From the NCBI RefSeq assembly GCF_004369205.1, contig NZ_QFGA01000005.1:1-41978 (forward strand): DNA of 41,978 nt. Direction: 5' to 3'. Positions 7,658 through 15,986 of this stretch are shown here, one piece after another (the stretch's first letter is position 1; each line of letters opens with the position of its first letter). The notes beneath the pieces were generated by a model. That model worked only from the letters and a program-made list of their open reading frames with translations, did not search any database and was not told the DNA's origin. A program made the position numbers and the translations under genes. This stretch comes from Pelotomaculum schinkii. GTDB lineage: Bacteria > Bacillota > Desulfotomaculia > Desulfotomaculales > Pelotomaculaceae.

Positions 7658-7832
7658 TTTGTATCACCTCTAAAAACCATATTACTGGATTTTCAACTCT
7701 TACTCTCAGTTTGTTTTTATTCCTTTTTGCTTTACTTAGGAATTTGTCATCAGTCGTTAAGAGCACTTCGGCAACCACACTTTCAGCACTGGCAAGATGC
7801 AAAGCGTAAAATGGCTTAAATCCTATGCTCAC
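7632..7832 (-). pseudogene. PIN-domain toxin, C-terminal remnant
   Basis: The 66 codons from GTG 7832 encode only the second half of a PIN nuclease: GFKPFYALHLASAE, VVAEVLLTTDDKFLSKAKR and VENPVIWFLE. These match the third and fourth acidic regions of VapC-type ribonucleases. The frame reads sensibly a few residues further upstream (RADYLVS) and then meets a stop next to a nine-base A-run (minus strand) near 7847-7855. The N-terminal half with the first catalytic Asp is not recognisable upstream. The gene is therefore truncated and presumably inactive. Confidence 0.65.
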
Positions 7833-8093
7833 AAGGTAATCGGCTCTTTTTTTTTACTCCTTATTTAGAGATTATGGACAGGATTACCTGCTATAACTCT
7901 ATTATAAGGAGTTTTTCTTGAATTACCATGATATTTATGGTAATTCACCTATATTGGCTAAATTTAGATTGACGGATTAGAAATCTGTTAATGCAACGCT
8001 AGTGATATTTGATAGAGTAAAAAATATTACTATAGGGAAAATAAGTTTTTTTAATTAATAATAATTATAAGGTAAATATAGGAGGATGTAACT

Positions 8094-8297
8094 GTGGATT
8101 TAAAAGGTGAACAAAATAAACAAGATAAACGGCAGATAGAAGAATATAAAAAACATCCAATGATTAATTTTGCAGATTCAATAAACCGTTCAATGATTGG
8201 AGATTTAGGGGCGTTATCAAAAGGTGGTTGCCTTACAAAGGTTATCATTACAGTTATAATTATTGGAGTATTATTTATTCTCTCACGATGCTCTTAA
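8094..8297 (+). CDS. Small membrane protein, possibly DUF6366-like
   Basis: This 67-aa protein starts with GTG after AGGAGGATGTAACT. A charged N-terminal half (DLKGEQNKQDKRQIEEYKKHP) is followed by the NFADSINRSMIGDLGAL segment and one C-terminal transmembrane helix (VIITVIIIGVLFIL) ending in SRCS. The overall pattern (N-P/M-x-NFAD-x-x-NR, then G-rich, then helix) resembles small DUF6366 proteins of Bacilli; that link is tentative. The A/T-rich composition differs from the GC-rich genes around it, which hints at foreign origin. Confidence 0.7.
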   Translation: MDLKGEQNKQDKRQIEEYKKHPMINFADSINRSMIGDLGALSKGGCLTKVIITVIIIGVLFILSRCS

Positions 8298-8442
8298 TTA
8301 ATTAGAATAAGTAGGGCTGGGTCGGGAATTAAATAAATACTGATGTGCTCTATTTTCGTATAATGTCGAGGCGTGTTGAAATGTTTTTCATAGATAGTGT
8401 CTCAATTCAGGAAAAGTAGTTGAGTATGATTTAAGGATGGTG

Positions 8443-8888
8443 GTGAACTTGAAAGGTTACAAAAAAGGATTTATCGCTGGAGCGTTATTGTTATTTACTT
8501 TCGTGATAATATTCAGTACCCAAGTTTATGCTTCTCAAAGTATCGAGAATACCGCAAAACAAGTGGTGGTTGATTTCTTTAATAAATAAAAAATAATGAT
8601 ATAGATGCTGCAATAAATAGTTCTATTGATACTTTTTGGGAAAATGAGACTGAGCGCCGCGGACAGTTTGTAAAAACACAAAAAGAATTTAAAGATTTCA
8701 AAATAGAATCTGTTAGAAAAGTTGATGCAAATAAAGTATATGTAATTGCCACAATAAGTATGACTAATGCATATGATACCACAATTCAATATCCAGTGGT
8801 TAAAGAAGGGGAAAAATGGATAATAGATATCTCAAATTCCACTGTAATACCACTTGATTTACTAGAAAAAACAACACGGTTAAAGTGA
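8443..8888 (+). pseudogene. Secreted NTF2-like protein, frameshifted
   Basis: The first frame begins near GTG 8443 (ATG 8437 and TTG 8449 are alternatives) and encodes a signal peptide (GYKKGFIAGALLLFTF, cleavage after VYA), then ENTAKQVVVDFFNK and a stop at 8587. A second frame, one base back, continues without a break to 8888 with NNDIDAAINSSIDTFW, a beta-rich middle and GEKWIIDISN. Together they make about 145 aa in the pattern of secreted NTF2-like or DUF4878-like domains. The break lies in an A-rich run at 8581-8595. A slippage mutation or an assembly error are both possible. Confidence 0.6.
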
Positions 8889-8969
8889 AAATAGCCTAAA
8901 GGCCACACATTGGCTCGGGATACTGCTGAAATAAAAAATGATGAAAAGATGTGCTAAATTGTTAGCTAA

Positions 8970-9128
8970 AGTTTTGGCGATTTTGGAGCAATAACAAATG
9001 TTTTTTCCATAGACAATAATACCAATAAAAGTATAGAGGGAAAGACTTTTAACACCATCTCCAACAATTGGGACTTTGTAAAGCGATTAGAAACTTTTTT
9101 GCTTACTCAAAATCTTGCCTCAAATTAA
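8970..9128 (+). pseudogene. C-terminal remnant of an unrecognised protein
   Basis: Fifty-two codons without a start read SFGDFGAITNVFSID, NTNKSIEGKTFNTIS and WDFVKRLETFLLTQN, ending at 9126-9128. The composition looks like real protein but a stop codon directly precedes it. I do not recognise the family. It probably belongs to the same decayed, A/T-rich block as 8094-8888. Confidence 0.35.
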
Positions 9129-9220
9129 TATAGAGCGCTTGGTAAAATACGTTTAAATACTGGTTGTGAGCAGAGCCTGTTGCCGCTCAGATTTCCTGTC
9201 AGAATCTTCTCCCCAGATAC

Positions 9221-9346
9221 TCATATCAACGCTCCCTCCGCACTTCCGTCCATGACAGGCTTGACAGTATTGAATTTGATACCCTCCTGCCTCGTCGCCG
9301 GAGTTGACGGGTTGGAAAAACCGGCTACGTAAATTTTCCGCTTCAT
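9221..9346 (-). pseudogene. Possible small-protein remnant after the MFS gene
   Basis: A frame of 41 codons from ATG 9346 continues, through the TAG at 9389, in the same frame as the exporter gene. It encodes residues such as KRKIYVAGFSNPSTPATRQEG before a stop at 9221. It has no ribosome site. It could be read-through sequence, the tail of a longer ancestral exporter, or chance. A second frame over the same bases carries a CQACHGRKC cysteine cluster. Confidence 0.2.
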
Positions 9347-9388
9347 TGCAGCCGGATAGACCGAATAATAATAAATATCCGCCTCCCG

Positions 9389-10780
9389 CTAACCCCGTTC
9401 CGCCCCCGTGTTAATTTCCCCCCGCGCCAGTGAGGCATAGATGCCGAACAAGCACGTGACGGCAAATACCATGAAAGAAACTTTCACGCTGGCAACGATC
9501 TGATCGGCGTAAGCCGGGCTCAGCCCGGCTGTACCTACATAGAGGTCAATGAACAGGGTGGCCACGGCCATACTCACGGCCTGCCCGACGAGCCGCATGG
9601 TGCCCAGGGTGGAGGAGGCCACACCGTAAAACCTTTTTTCAACCGAACCCATAATGGCATTGCTGTTCGGGGAGGAAAACAGGGCAAAGCCTGTTCCGAG
9701 TAAGGCCAGGTTGAGGATAATCAGCCAAACCGGCGTGCTCCTGCTGATGAAGACAAGGATGAACAGCCCCAGGGTGGTCAGGCCCATGCCCCAGGAAGCT
9801 ACCACCCGTGGTTCGACCCGGTCCGAAAGCCTGCCGGTAAACGGCGAGAGCAGAGCCATGATGACAGGCTGCGCCAGCAGGATCAGCCCGGCTGTCTGAG
9901 AGTTAATCCCCATTACCACCTGTAGATGCAGGGATAGCAGGAAACCCACCGCAAAGGTGGCGCTGTAGTTGATCAGGGCCGCCAGGTTGGAAAAGGCAAA
10001 GCCCACATTTTTGAAAAGTTTCATATTTAAAATAGGGTGCTGCGCTCTGATCTCGTGGCGTACAAAAAGGACCATCAAAACCAGTCCCAGGACCAGGATA
10101 TACTTGGCCCAGACGGACGTGGCTATGGTGGAGAAACCGTATAGTACGGCAACCAGCCCGACTATGTAGAGGACCGTACCGGTCGAGTCAAAACGTTCCC
10201 CTGCCGCGCCCAGCCACTCGCCCTTAAGTTTGGTCAAGGTAACCACAAAAGCGGCCGCTCCCAGCAAAACAATAAAATAATAGATAGACCGCCACCCCAT
10301 CTGGTGGTTTAATACCCCGCCCAGAACAGGACCTAATGAAAGGCCCGTATAGACCGCAGCCAGGTTGTAACCAAGCGCCTTGCCCCTCTCCTGCGGCGGA
10401 AAAACTGAAGTGAGGATGGCCATGCTGGTCCCGAAAATCATCGCTCCTCCGCTCCCCTGCAGCAACCTGAACACTATCAGCGACTCAATCGACCAGGCGG
10501 CAGCGGACAACAGGGAGCCCAGGGTAAAAACGGCCAGACCGGTAACAAATACTTTTTTTCTTCCCACCATATCCGCCAATCGCCCGAAGGGCAACAGCAG
10601 GGCGGCCGTGATCAGCAGGTAGCTGCTGACCGTCCAGCTGAGCAGAGTGGCGCCGGCGTCAAATTCCAGGCCAATGTTGGGAATGGCTAGGTTGACGGCG
10701 CTGCCCATAAATGGAGTTAAAAAGGAAGCCATTATGGCTGAAATTAATGTGTGTTTACGAAGTGACGTGTTTTCATCCAT
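9389..10780 (-). CDS. MFS drug exporter, DHA2 (EmrB/QacA) type
   Basis: This 463-aa protein is predicted to have about 14 membrane helices. Motif A, GRLADMVGRKKVF (about residues 66-78), and the antiporter motif C segment GLSLGPVLGGVL are clear. The N-terminus SAVNLAIPNIG and WTVSSYLL are typical of the 14-helix DHA2 family of proton-driven drug efflux pumps. The start ATG 10780 follows AGGAGG. There is no adjacent regulator. A weak promoter (TTGACG, then TGTAAT after 16 bp, minus strand near 10850-10880) is possible. The drug specificity cannot be read from sequence. Confidence 0.9.
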   Translation of the reverse strand: MDENTSLRKHTLISAIMASFLTPFMGSAVNLAIPNIGLEFDAGATLLSWTVSSYLLITAALLLPFGRLADMVGRKKVFVTGLAVFTLGSLLSAAAWSIESLIVFRLLQGSGGAMIFGTSMAILTSVFPPQERGKALGYNLAAVYTGLSLGPVLGGVLNHQMGWRSIYYFIVLLGAAAFVVTLTKLKGEWLGAAGERFDSTGTVLYIVGLVAVLYGFSTIATSVWAKYILVLGLVLMVLFVRHEIRAQHPILNMKLFKNVGFAFSNLAALINYSATFAVGFLLSLHLQVVMGINSQTAGLILLAQPVIMALLSPFTGRLSDRVEPRVVASWGMGLTTLGLFILVFISRSTPVWLIILNLALLGTGFALFSSPNSNAIMGSVEKRFYGVASSTLGTMRLVGQAVSMAVATLFIDLYVGTAGLSPAYADQIVASVKVSFMVFAVTCLFGIYASLARGEINTGAERG

Positions 10781-10980
10781 GGTGGTCCTCCTGTTGCTAC
10801 TTGTTTTTTTATTTGCTGAAGTTTGTTCATTTAGCAGGGTAAATTACAGTGCTATTATTCATCACGTCAAAAGCGCTGGTAAAACGGCCCTAGTTATACC
10901 CATATTATCAAAAATGAAAAATATATTATCTTAATTTTGACAGTTGCTGTCATAATCCTGCAAAGCTGCCAGGCACAGCA

Positions 10981-11004
10981 GAACAAATCCTTCTTATCGG
11001 GCGC
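10981..11004. repeat. Degenerate copy of the IS ori end
   Basis: GAACAAATCCTTCTTATCGG and the next four bases, GCGC, resemble the left (ori) end of the adjacent insertion sequences, which begins AACAAATTCGCCCTATCGGG. It lies immediately outside copy 1. It may be the scar of an earlier insertion at the same spot or of an imperfect rolling-circle event. Confidence 0.45.
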
Positions 11005-11057
11005 ACAAGAACAAATTCGCCCTATCGGGCGACTTAATTAAACCGGGGATAGATTAG

Positions 11058-11312
11058 CTATGGGCTATCTCTATCCTCGGTTTCACCCGTATAAAACATA
11101 TCCCTCCCGCACTGTGGACAATCAACGGTAGGCATTACTCCAGGCTTTTCATCCCAAGCAAATTCATCAATTATCCACGCAGGGATCCATTCGCTAAACC
11201 CACAACTCTGACAACGATACCTGTGATGTTCCCTGTCCTCTGGGCCGTCCTGAAATGGAATTACATCTTCGTCCCATATTTCGTCTGTTTTGCCCGCCAT
11301 CCTCCACAACAC
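11058..11312 (-). CDS. IS-encoded small zinc-ribbon protein (copy 1)
   Basis: This acidic protein of 80-84 aa overlaps the 3' end of the transposase gene by 119 bp in another frame. It has two CxxC pairs, CQSCGFSEW and DCPQCGRDMF, about 35 residues apart, which suggests a zinc ribbon. Possible starts are GTG 11312 and ATG 11300 (MAGKTDEIWDED), with AAGGAG just upstream of the former. It is identical to the protein in copy 2. Its role is unknown; presumably it is an accessory or regulator of the element. Confidence 0.6.
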   Translation of the reverse strand: MLWRMAGKTDEIWDEDVIPFQDGPEDREHHRYRCQSCGFSEWIPAWIIDEFAWDEKPGVMPTVDCPQCGRDMFYTGETEDRDSP

Positions 11313-12516
11313 ACTCCTTCTTCATATCAGCAATGGCATCATAAATGTAGCCATAACGGGGATGCCAAATCACCCAGAGTTCCATCTCACATTTGCAACT
11401 TGGACACTTAAGGGGATTCTTACCAAAACTTTGTATCAATCGTTCTTTCCACGTCTGTTTTTTTGCCGCGGCCGGCTTCAGCTTACTTTTTATTCTCGTT
11501 TTCAGGTATTTATAAAGCCCTACTATTTTTTGAGCCAATTTGTTAAGATCACGACGGTAAATGCCATATCGCCTGACCATCTTGAAATGCTTTTTAGGTA
11601 TATGCATAATCAGTTTCCCAATAAATTCGAGAGCATGCAGCTCTTCCTCTTTCCTTTGTTCATCCCTATGATCAATATACCAAAACTTTACCTTCTCACC
11701 ATCATAGCCAATTATTCTAGACTCTGCTATTGCTGGCCGGGCTAAATACCGGCCTATATATTCCGCCGCTCCCTTGGCATCTCTCATCCTATTTTTAGCA
11801 TGTACGTAAAAACCTTTTGGATATCTACGGTATAATTCATTTATTAGCTTCTTTATCCCCGGCTCACGTCCAAATCTCTTTTGAATAATTCCCAGCATTA
11901 CTTTCTGCCAGCTTTTCCTTAAGTAATTGTAAGGAATATACCCCACGTCTTTCCAATTCTTAAACTTATCTATTGCACCTTCCGTTACCAAGGCATGAAC
12001 GTGAGGATTAAAACCTAAATTACGTCCAAAGGTATGAATTGTTGTAATTATACCAACTTCATAACCCATTTTTTTGGACTTGTTCCTGTACCAGTATTGA
12101 ATTACCTCTGCAACTCCGTCGCTCAGATCTTTTAGCAGTTCTCTATGCCAATAAAACTTACCCCTTAATTCTTGGGGAATAGAAAACACCGTGTGGCGAT
12201 GCCCTACATCTATAATCCTTTCAACCTGTTTGTTTACCCAATTATCTATATAAATCTTACCGCATCGATTACAAAACCGGCTCTTACATGAAAATCCTAC
12301 AACCCTTTGATGCTTGCCACATTCCGGGCAAATATACTTAGCATAGCCGTACCGTGGGTCACCACACTTTAACATCTTTTCAACAGATTCTATGACACTC
12401 TCAACTAGATCTTTGGGAATCTTTTGCAAATTAGTTTTTTTAAATTCTTCCCAGTGGTCAGCAAAGATCTGCTTGATTTTAATTGTCTCTATCTGCTCTC
12501 TACCATTTGCTTCCAT
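11194..12516 (-). CDS. IS91-family HUH/Y2 transposase (copy 1)
   Basis: This 440-aa protein nicks and rejoins single-stranded DNA during rolling-circle transposition. An N-terminal zinc-binding domain has Cys63, Cys66, Cys77, Cys82 and Cys85. The metal-binding HUH motif is PHVH (His172, His174). Two catalytic tyrosines sit in EYIGRYLARP (Tyr253, Tyr257), the spacing of the Y2 class. A second Cys pair (CPSCKC) lies near 377-382. The last about 40 residues are read in a frame that overlaps the small zinc-ribbon gene and look like non-native sequence. The protein differs from copy 2 at Phe25 (Leu there) and at an Ala/Val in the tail. It appears intact. Confidence 0.9.
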   Translation of the reverse strand: MEANGREQIETIKIKQIFADHWEEFKKTNLQKIPKDLVESVIESVEKMLKCGDPRYGYAKYICPECGKHQRVVGFSCKSRFCNRCGKIYIDNWVNKQVERIIDVGHRHTVFSIPQELRGKFYWHRELLKDLSDGVAEVIQYWYRNKSKKMGYEVGIITTIHTFGRNLGFNPHVHALVTEGAIDKFKNWKDVGYIPYNYLRKSWQKVMLGIIQKRFGREPGIKKLINELYRRYPKGFYVHAKNRMRDAKGAAEYIGRYLARPAIAESRIIGYDGEKVKFWYIDHRDEQRKEEELHALEFIGKLIMHIPKKHFKMVRRYGIYRRDLNKLAQKIVGLYKYLKTRIKSKLKPAAAKKQTWKERLIQSFGKNPLKCPSCKCEMELWVIWHPRYGYIYDAIADMKKECVVEDGGQNRRNMGRRCNSISGRPRGQGTSQVSLSELWV

Positions 12517-12618
12517 ACCATAATTCTACACTTATCCACAAACTTCGAAAAGCATAATTTCCTATACAAGAACAAATTCGCCCTATCGGGCGACTTAATT
12601 AAACTGGGGATAGATTAG

Positions 12619-12873
12619 CTATGGGCTATCTCTATCCTCGGTTTCACCCGTATAAAACATATCCCTCCCGCACTGTGGACAATCAACGGTAGGCATTACT
12701 CCAGGCTTTTCATCCCAAGCAAATTCATCAATTATCCACGCAGGGATCCATTCGCTAAACCCACAACTCTGACAACGATACCTGTGATGTTCCCTGTCCT
12801 CTGGGCCGTCCTGAAATGGAATTACATCTTCGTCCCATATTTCGTCTGTTTTGCCCGCCATCCTCCACAACAC
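12619..12873 (-). CDS. IS-encoded small zinc-ribbon protein (copy 2)
   Basis: Identical in sequence to the protein of copy 1: 84 aa from GTG 12873, or 80 aa from ATG 12861. It has two CxxC pairs and overlaps the transposase 3' end in another frame. Perfect conservation of this frame between copies proves little because the copies are recent. Confidence 0.6.
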   Translation of the reverse strand: MLWRMAGKTDEIWDEDVIPFQDGPEDREHHRYRCQSCGFSEWIPAWIIDEFAWDEKPGVMPTVDCPQCGRDMFYTGETEDRDSP

Positions 12874-14077
12874 ACTCCTTCTTCATATCAACAATGGCAT
12901 CATAAATGTAACCATAACGGGGATGCCAAATCACCCAAAGTTCCATCTCACATTTGCAACTTGGACACTTAAGGGGATTCTTACCAAAACTTTGTATCAA
13001 TCGTTCTTTCCACGTCTGTTTTTTTGCCGCGGCCGGCTTCAGCTTACTTTTTATTCTCGTTTTCAGGTATTTATAAAGCCCTACTATTTTTTGAGCCAAT
13101 TTGTTAAGATCACGACGGTAAATGCCATATCGCCTGACCATCTTGAAATGCTTTTTAGGTATATGCATAATCAGTTTCCCAATAAATTCGAGAGCATGCA
13201 GCTCTTCCTCTTTCCTTTGTTCATCCCTATGATCAATATACCAAAACTTTACCTTCTCACCATCATAGCCAATTATTCTAGACTCTGCTATTGCTGGCCG
13301 GGCTAAATACCGGCCTATATATTCCGCCGCTCCCTTGGCATCTCTCATCCTATTTTTAGCATGTACGTAAAAACCTTTTGGATATCTACGGTATAATTCA
13401 TTTATTAGCTTCTTTATCCCCGGCTCACGTCCAAATCTCTTTTGAATAATTCCCAGCATTACTTTCTGCCAGCTTTTCCTTAAGTAATTGTAAGGAATAT
13501 ACCCCACGTCTTTCCAATTCTTAAACTTATCTATTGCACCTTCCGTTACCAAGGCATGAACGTGAGGATTAAAACCTAAATTACGTCCAAAGGTATGAAT
13601 TGTTGTAATTATACCAACTTCATAACCCATTTTTTTGGACTTGTTCCTGTACCAGTATTGAATTACCTCTGCAACTCCGTCGCTCAGATCTTTTAGCAGT
13701 TCTCTATGCCAATAAAACTTACCCCTTAATTCTTGGGGAATAGAAAACACCGTGTGGCGATGCCCTACATCTATAATCCTTTCAACCTGTTTGTTTACCC
13801 AATTATCTATATAAATCTTACCGCATCGATTACAAAACCGGCTCTTACATGAAAATCCTACAACCCTTTGATGCTTGCCACATTCCGGGCAAATATACTT
13901 AGCATAGCCGTACCGTGGGTCACCACACTTTAACATCTTTTCAACAGATTCTATGACACTCTCAACTAGATCTTTGGGAATCTTTTGCAAATTAGTTTTT
14001 TTAAGTTCTTCCCAGTGGTCAGCAAAGATCTGCTTGATTTTAATTGTCTCTATCTGCTCTCTACCATTTGCTTCCAT
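12755..14077 (-). CDS. IS91-family HUH/Y2 transposase (copy 2)
   Basis: This 440-aa protein has the same zinc-binding Cys set, HUH motif at His172/His174 and tyrosines Tyr253/Tyr257 as copy 1, differing by two residues (Leu25, and Val instead of Ala in the C-terminal DAIVDMKK). It appears intact. The gene points in the same direction as copy 1, and its own ter end lies upstream, next to the chromosomal hypA terminator. Confidence 0.9.
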   Translation of the reverse strand: MEANGREQIETIKIKQIFADHWEELKKTNLQKIPKDLVESVIESVEKMLKCGDPRYGYAKYICPECGKHQRVVGFSCKSRFCNRCGKIYIDNWVNKQVERIIDVGHRHTVFSIPQELRGKFYWHRELLKDLSDGVAEVIQYWYRNKSKKMGYEVGIITTIHTFGRNLGFNPHVHALVTEGAIDKFKNWKDVGYIPYNYLRKSWQKVMLGIIQKRFGREPGIKKLINELYRRYPKGFYVHAKNRMRDAKGAAEYIGRYLARPAIAESRIIGYDGEKVKFWYIDHRDEQRKEEELHALEFIGKLIMHIPKKHFKMVRRYGIYRRDLNKLAQKIVGLYKYLKTRIKSKLKPAAAKKQTWKERLIQSFGKNPLKCPSCKCEMELWVIWHPRYGYIYDAIVDMKKECVVEDGGQNRRNMGRRCNSISGRPRGQGTSQVSLSELWV

Positions 14078-14126
14078 ATCATAATTCTACACTTATCCAC
14101 AGACTTCGAAAAGCATAATTTCTTAT

Positions 14127-14151
14127 ACAAAAAAAAGGAGCGCTGCTCCTT
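14127..14151 (-). terminator. Terminator downstream of hypA
   Basis: AAGGAGC (14135-14141) pairs with GCTCCTT (14145-14151) around a GCT loop. On the minus strand it is followed by eight T's (plus-strand A's 14127-14134). It would end the minus-strand transcript leaving hypA at 14317. The insertion sequence sits exactly at the end of its T-run. Confidence 0.85.
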
Positions 14152-14316
14152 AGGCTTGTATTTTCATTTCCGCTGGCTGATCGGTCAGGACGGAAAGTTA
14201 CACTATCATCTTTTACAATTTGTGCCGACGCTATTACCTTTTGTTACTTCATCAATTGTGTATAATTTCACCTTAATTGCCTTCATCATATATCGATCAG
14301 TTTGATTTCATCCAAT

Positions 14317-14670
14317 TTATACCACATCTATCTCTTTTATGAAAAACTCCTGGCCGGTATAAGGGACAAGGTTGATGCCGCCGCATTTCGGACAGGACAG
14401 ATTATCAAAGCCTTTATGCGAATCGACCGGAAAAACTTCATTGCAGTCCCGGCAAATACAAGTAAGGGGAATCACATTGATCTTCACAGCAGCACCCTCG
14501 GCAACCGTACCTCGCGCCATAAACAGGAAGCATTTCTGCATCAGGTCTTCCACAATGTCGCGCATCTCTCCGATTTCCAACTTTACACCGACTACCTTGC
14601 TGACTTTGTTGGCTTCGGCATGCTTGATAACAAGCTGCAACACACTTTTGGTGACTGATAATTCATGCAC
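14317..14670 (-). CDS. hypA: HypA-like nickel chaperone (copy 1)
   Basis: This 117-aa protein belongs to the HypA/HybF family, which hands nickel to [NiFe]-hydrogenase maturation together with HypB. It begins MHELSVTK from GTG 14670, six bases after AAGGTG; the N-terminal Met-His-Glu holds the conserved nickel ligand. The C-terminal zinc loop is CICRDC with CPKC. It is divergent from the two other HypA copies in this window. It is last in a minus-strand group with the Fe-S protein upstream and has a strong terminator downstream. No hydrogenase genes are nearby, so its nickel client is unknown. Confidence 0.9.
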   Translation of the reverse strand: MHELSVTKSVLQLVIKHAEANKVSKVVGVKLEIGEMRDIVEDLMQKCFLFMARGTVAEGAAVKINVIPLTCICRDCNEVFPVDSHKGFDNLSCPKCGGINLVPYTGQEFFIKEIDVV

Positions 14671-14861
14671 TAGCCGCACCTTCGATAAGATAAAATGTAG
14701 ACAACAGCTATCTTGAACATAATTTTAGAATCCATACCCGGACCAAGTGCAAATACTGAGGAAACACAATAGTCCGGGATAGATTCAAAAATCATTGTTC
14801 AATTCGGGCTGGTTTTTGCACGCTATTATGGCCGTTGCCCCATCCCGTTTAAACAGACCAA

Positions 14862-15986
14862 TCAGATTTCGCCGCGTTCCTTACGGATGGCTTGCATTTT
14901 TTCATAAGCGTCGAATAAGGTATCCTGCAGGGCGAGGATCTCATCGTCGCTCTTCCTGACCAGGGCTCTGGCACCTTTCGGACAAGTGCGGACACACTGA
15001 CCGCAGCCGACACAACGGTCAGCTTCGCTGACAGCCTTTCTCCCGTCATCAAGGGAGCAGCACTGGGTCGGGCACTTGGTAACGCAGGTGCCGCAGCCGT
15101 CGCATTTATTACGGTCCATATTGATTTTATAGTGGGAAACATGCGCGGTTGCGGCGCCGCCAAAGCTCTTGGTCATCTGGAGAAGGCCGCATCTGTCGAC
15201 AGCGCAGCTGCACATGACTTCGCCTTCCTTGGAGTTTGCCACGTGCAGGCACAAGCCCATCTCGATGCTTTCCTTGATCATATCGATGGCTTCCTGCTTG
15301 GTCATCTCCCGGCCGATCCCAATGTCGATATAGAAACGAGCCATATCGTCAAAGGCCAGACAGACTTCTTTACGGGGATCGTCATAGCCTCCACCTGCGG
15401 CAGTTGAAATCCGGCACAGACACTTGGAAACGGCGAACAGCTTTTTGGACTCGATCAGATCCACCGCGTCGTCAAAAGGCAGTACTTCGCTGCCGGTGAC
15501 CAGATTGGAATTGACCGGTATTGAACGGAAGAAGGGAATTTCGGTGCTTCCAAACCACTGCTTGCCCCAAATCTCCCCGGCATGTGCGCCATAATCGGCG
15601 AGCCAGTCGGCTTTGCCTTCTTGGATGTCTTTGTCGACATTGTCAACATTGAATTCAAGAAATCCGTGTGCTACTGGGACCACGCGGTAAGAATTTATCT
15701 CACCTTCACGGCGCCTTCTGAAAATGAGGCCTCTCATGCTCAGGTCTTCCAGGATCTTTTCCGCTTCGCCGGATTCTCTCCCGGAGAACTTCGCATACTC
15801 GTCGGCGGTGAAGAACTTATCGAGTTCCATTTCCAGCACGTAAGCCGCGTCCTCTGGAGTGAAGAATCTTTCCAGCAGGGCGAATTCCACACCGCTGTTG
15901 GTAGGGCCGTAACCGAACGCGAGTGAATTCATACGATCTCTCAATTTCACGTATATTTCCGCCGGTTCCTTTTTCAAAAAAAGCAC
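14862..15986 (-). CDS. Winged-helix / two [4Fe-4S] protein (paralogue 1)
   Basis: I do not know a named function for this protein of about 374 aa. Residues about 45-105 look like a winged helix (LEMELDKFFTADEYAKFSGRE, then LEDLSMRGLIFRR). The middle holds a conserved cysteine pattern: CLCR (189-192), EVC (209), CSC (259, 261) and C266. Two classical ferredoxin motifs follow: C295, C298, C301, C305 and C325, C328, C331, C335. The same order recurs in the proteins at 18343 and 22437. The start is GTG 15986 or, with better ribosome-site spacing, TTG 15977. It lies between hypB/hypA and another hypA. It is probably a cytosolic electron carrier or redox sensor. Confidence 0.75.
   Translation of the reverse strand: MLFLKKEPAEIYVKLRDRMNSLAFGYGPTNSGVEFALLERFFTPEDAAYVLEMELDKFFTADEYAKFSGRESGEAEKILEDLSMRGLIFRRRREGEINSYRVVPVAHGFLEFNVDNVDKDIQEGKADWLADYGAHAGEIWGKQWFGSTEIPFFRSIPVNSNLVTGSEVLPFDDAVDLIESKKLFAVSKCLCRISTAAGGGYDDPRKEVCLAFDDMARFYIDIGIGREMTKQEAIDMIKESIEMGLCLHVANSKEGEVMCSCAVDRCGLLQMTKSFGGAATAHVSHYKINMDRNKCDGCGTCVTKCPTQCCSLDDGRKAVSEADRCVGCGQCVRTCPKGARALVRKSDDEILALQDTLFDAYEKMQAIRKERGEI

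Larger units (their letters stand above)
11005..12565 (-). mobile_element. IS91-family insertion sequence, copy 1
   Basis: The repeating unit is 1,561 bp and is followed directly by copy 2 in the same orientation. Its lower-coordinate end, downstream of the transposase and thus the expected ori end, carries a hairpin TCGCCC-TATC-GGGCGA (about 11017-11032). It abuts CAAG (11006-11009), one of the tetranucleotides known as IS91 targets. There are no terminal inverted repeats and no target duplication, as expected for rolling-circle IS91 elements. Its upstream (ter) end is near 12566, before TACAAG. It encodes a HUH transposase and a small zinc-ribbon protein. Confidence 0.85.
12566..14126 (-). 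mobile_element. IS91-family insertion sequence, copy 2 (tandem)
   Basis: This direct head-to-tail repeat of copy 1, offset 1,561 bp, joins it through TATACAAGAACAAATTCG. By eye I find eight differences from copy 1, all transitions, so identity is about 99.5 percent. The CAAG at 12567-12570 abuts the ori hairpin. The ter end is at about 14126-14130, immediately against the T-run of the hypA terminator. Tandem copies fit known IS91 behaviour, where failed termination or repeat use of the same target gives multimers. Confidence 0.85.

Noticed and set aside
11290-11745. 151-codon plus-strand frame in each IS copy (also 12851-13306)
   Set aside because: It is antisense to the transposase gene, with no ribosome site and a hydrophobic, low-information product. 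It is present in both copies only because the copies are nearly identical.
15582-15926. 114-codon plus-strand frame inside Fe-S paralogue 1
   Set aside because: It is antisense to a gene with clear Fe-S motifs and has no ribosome site.
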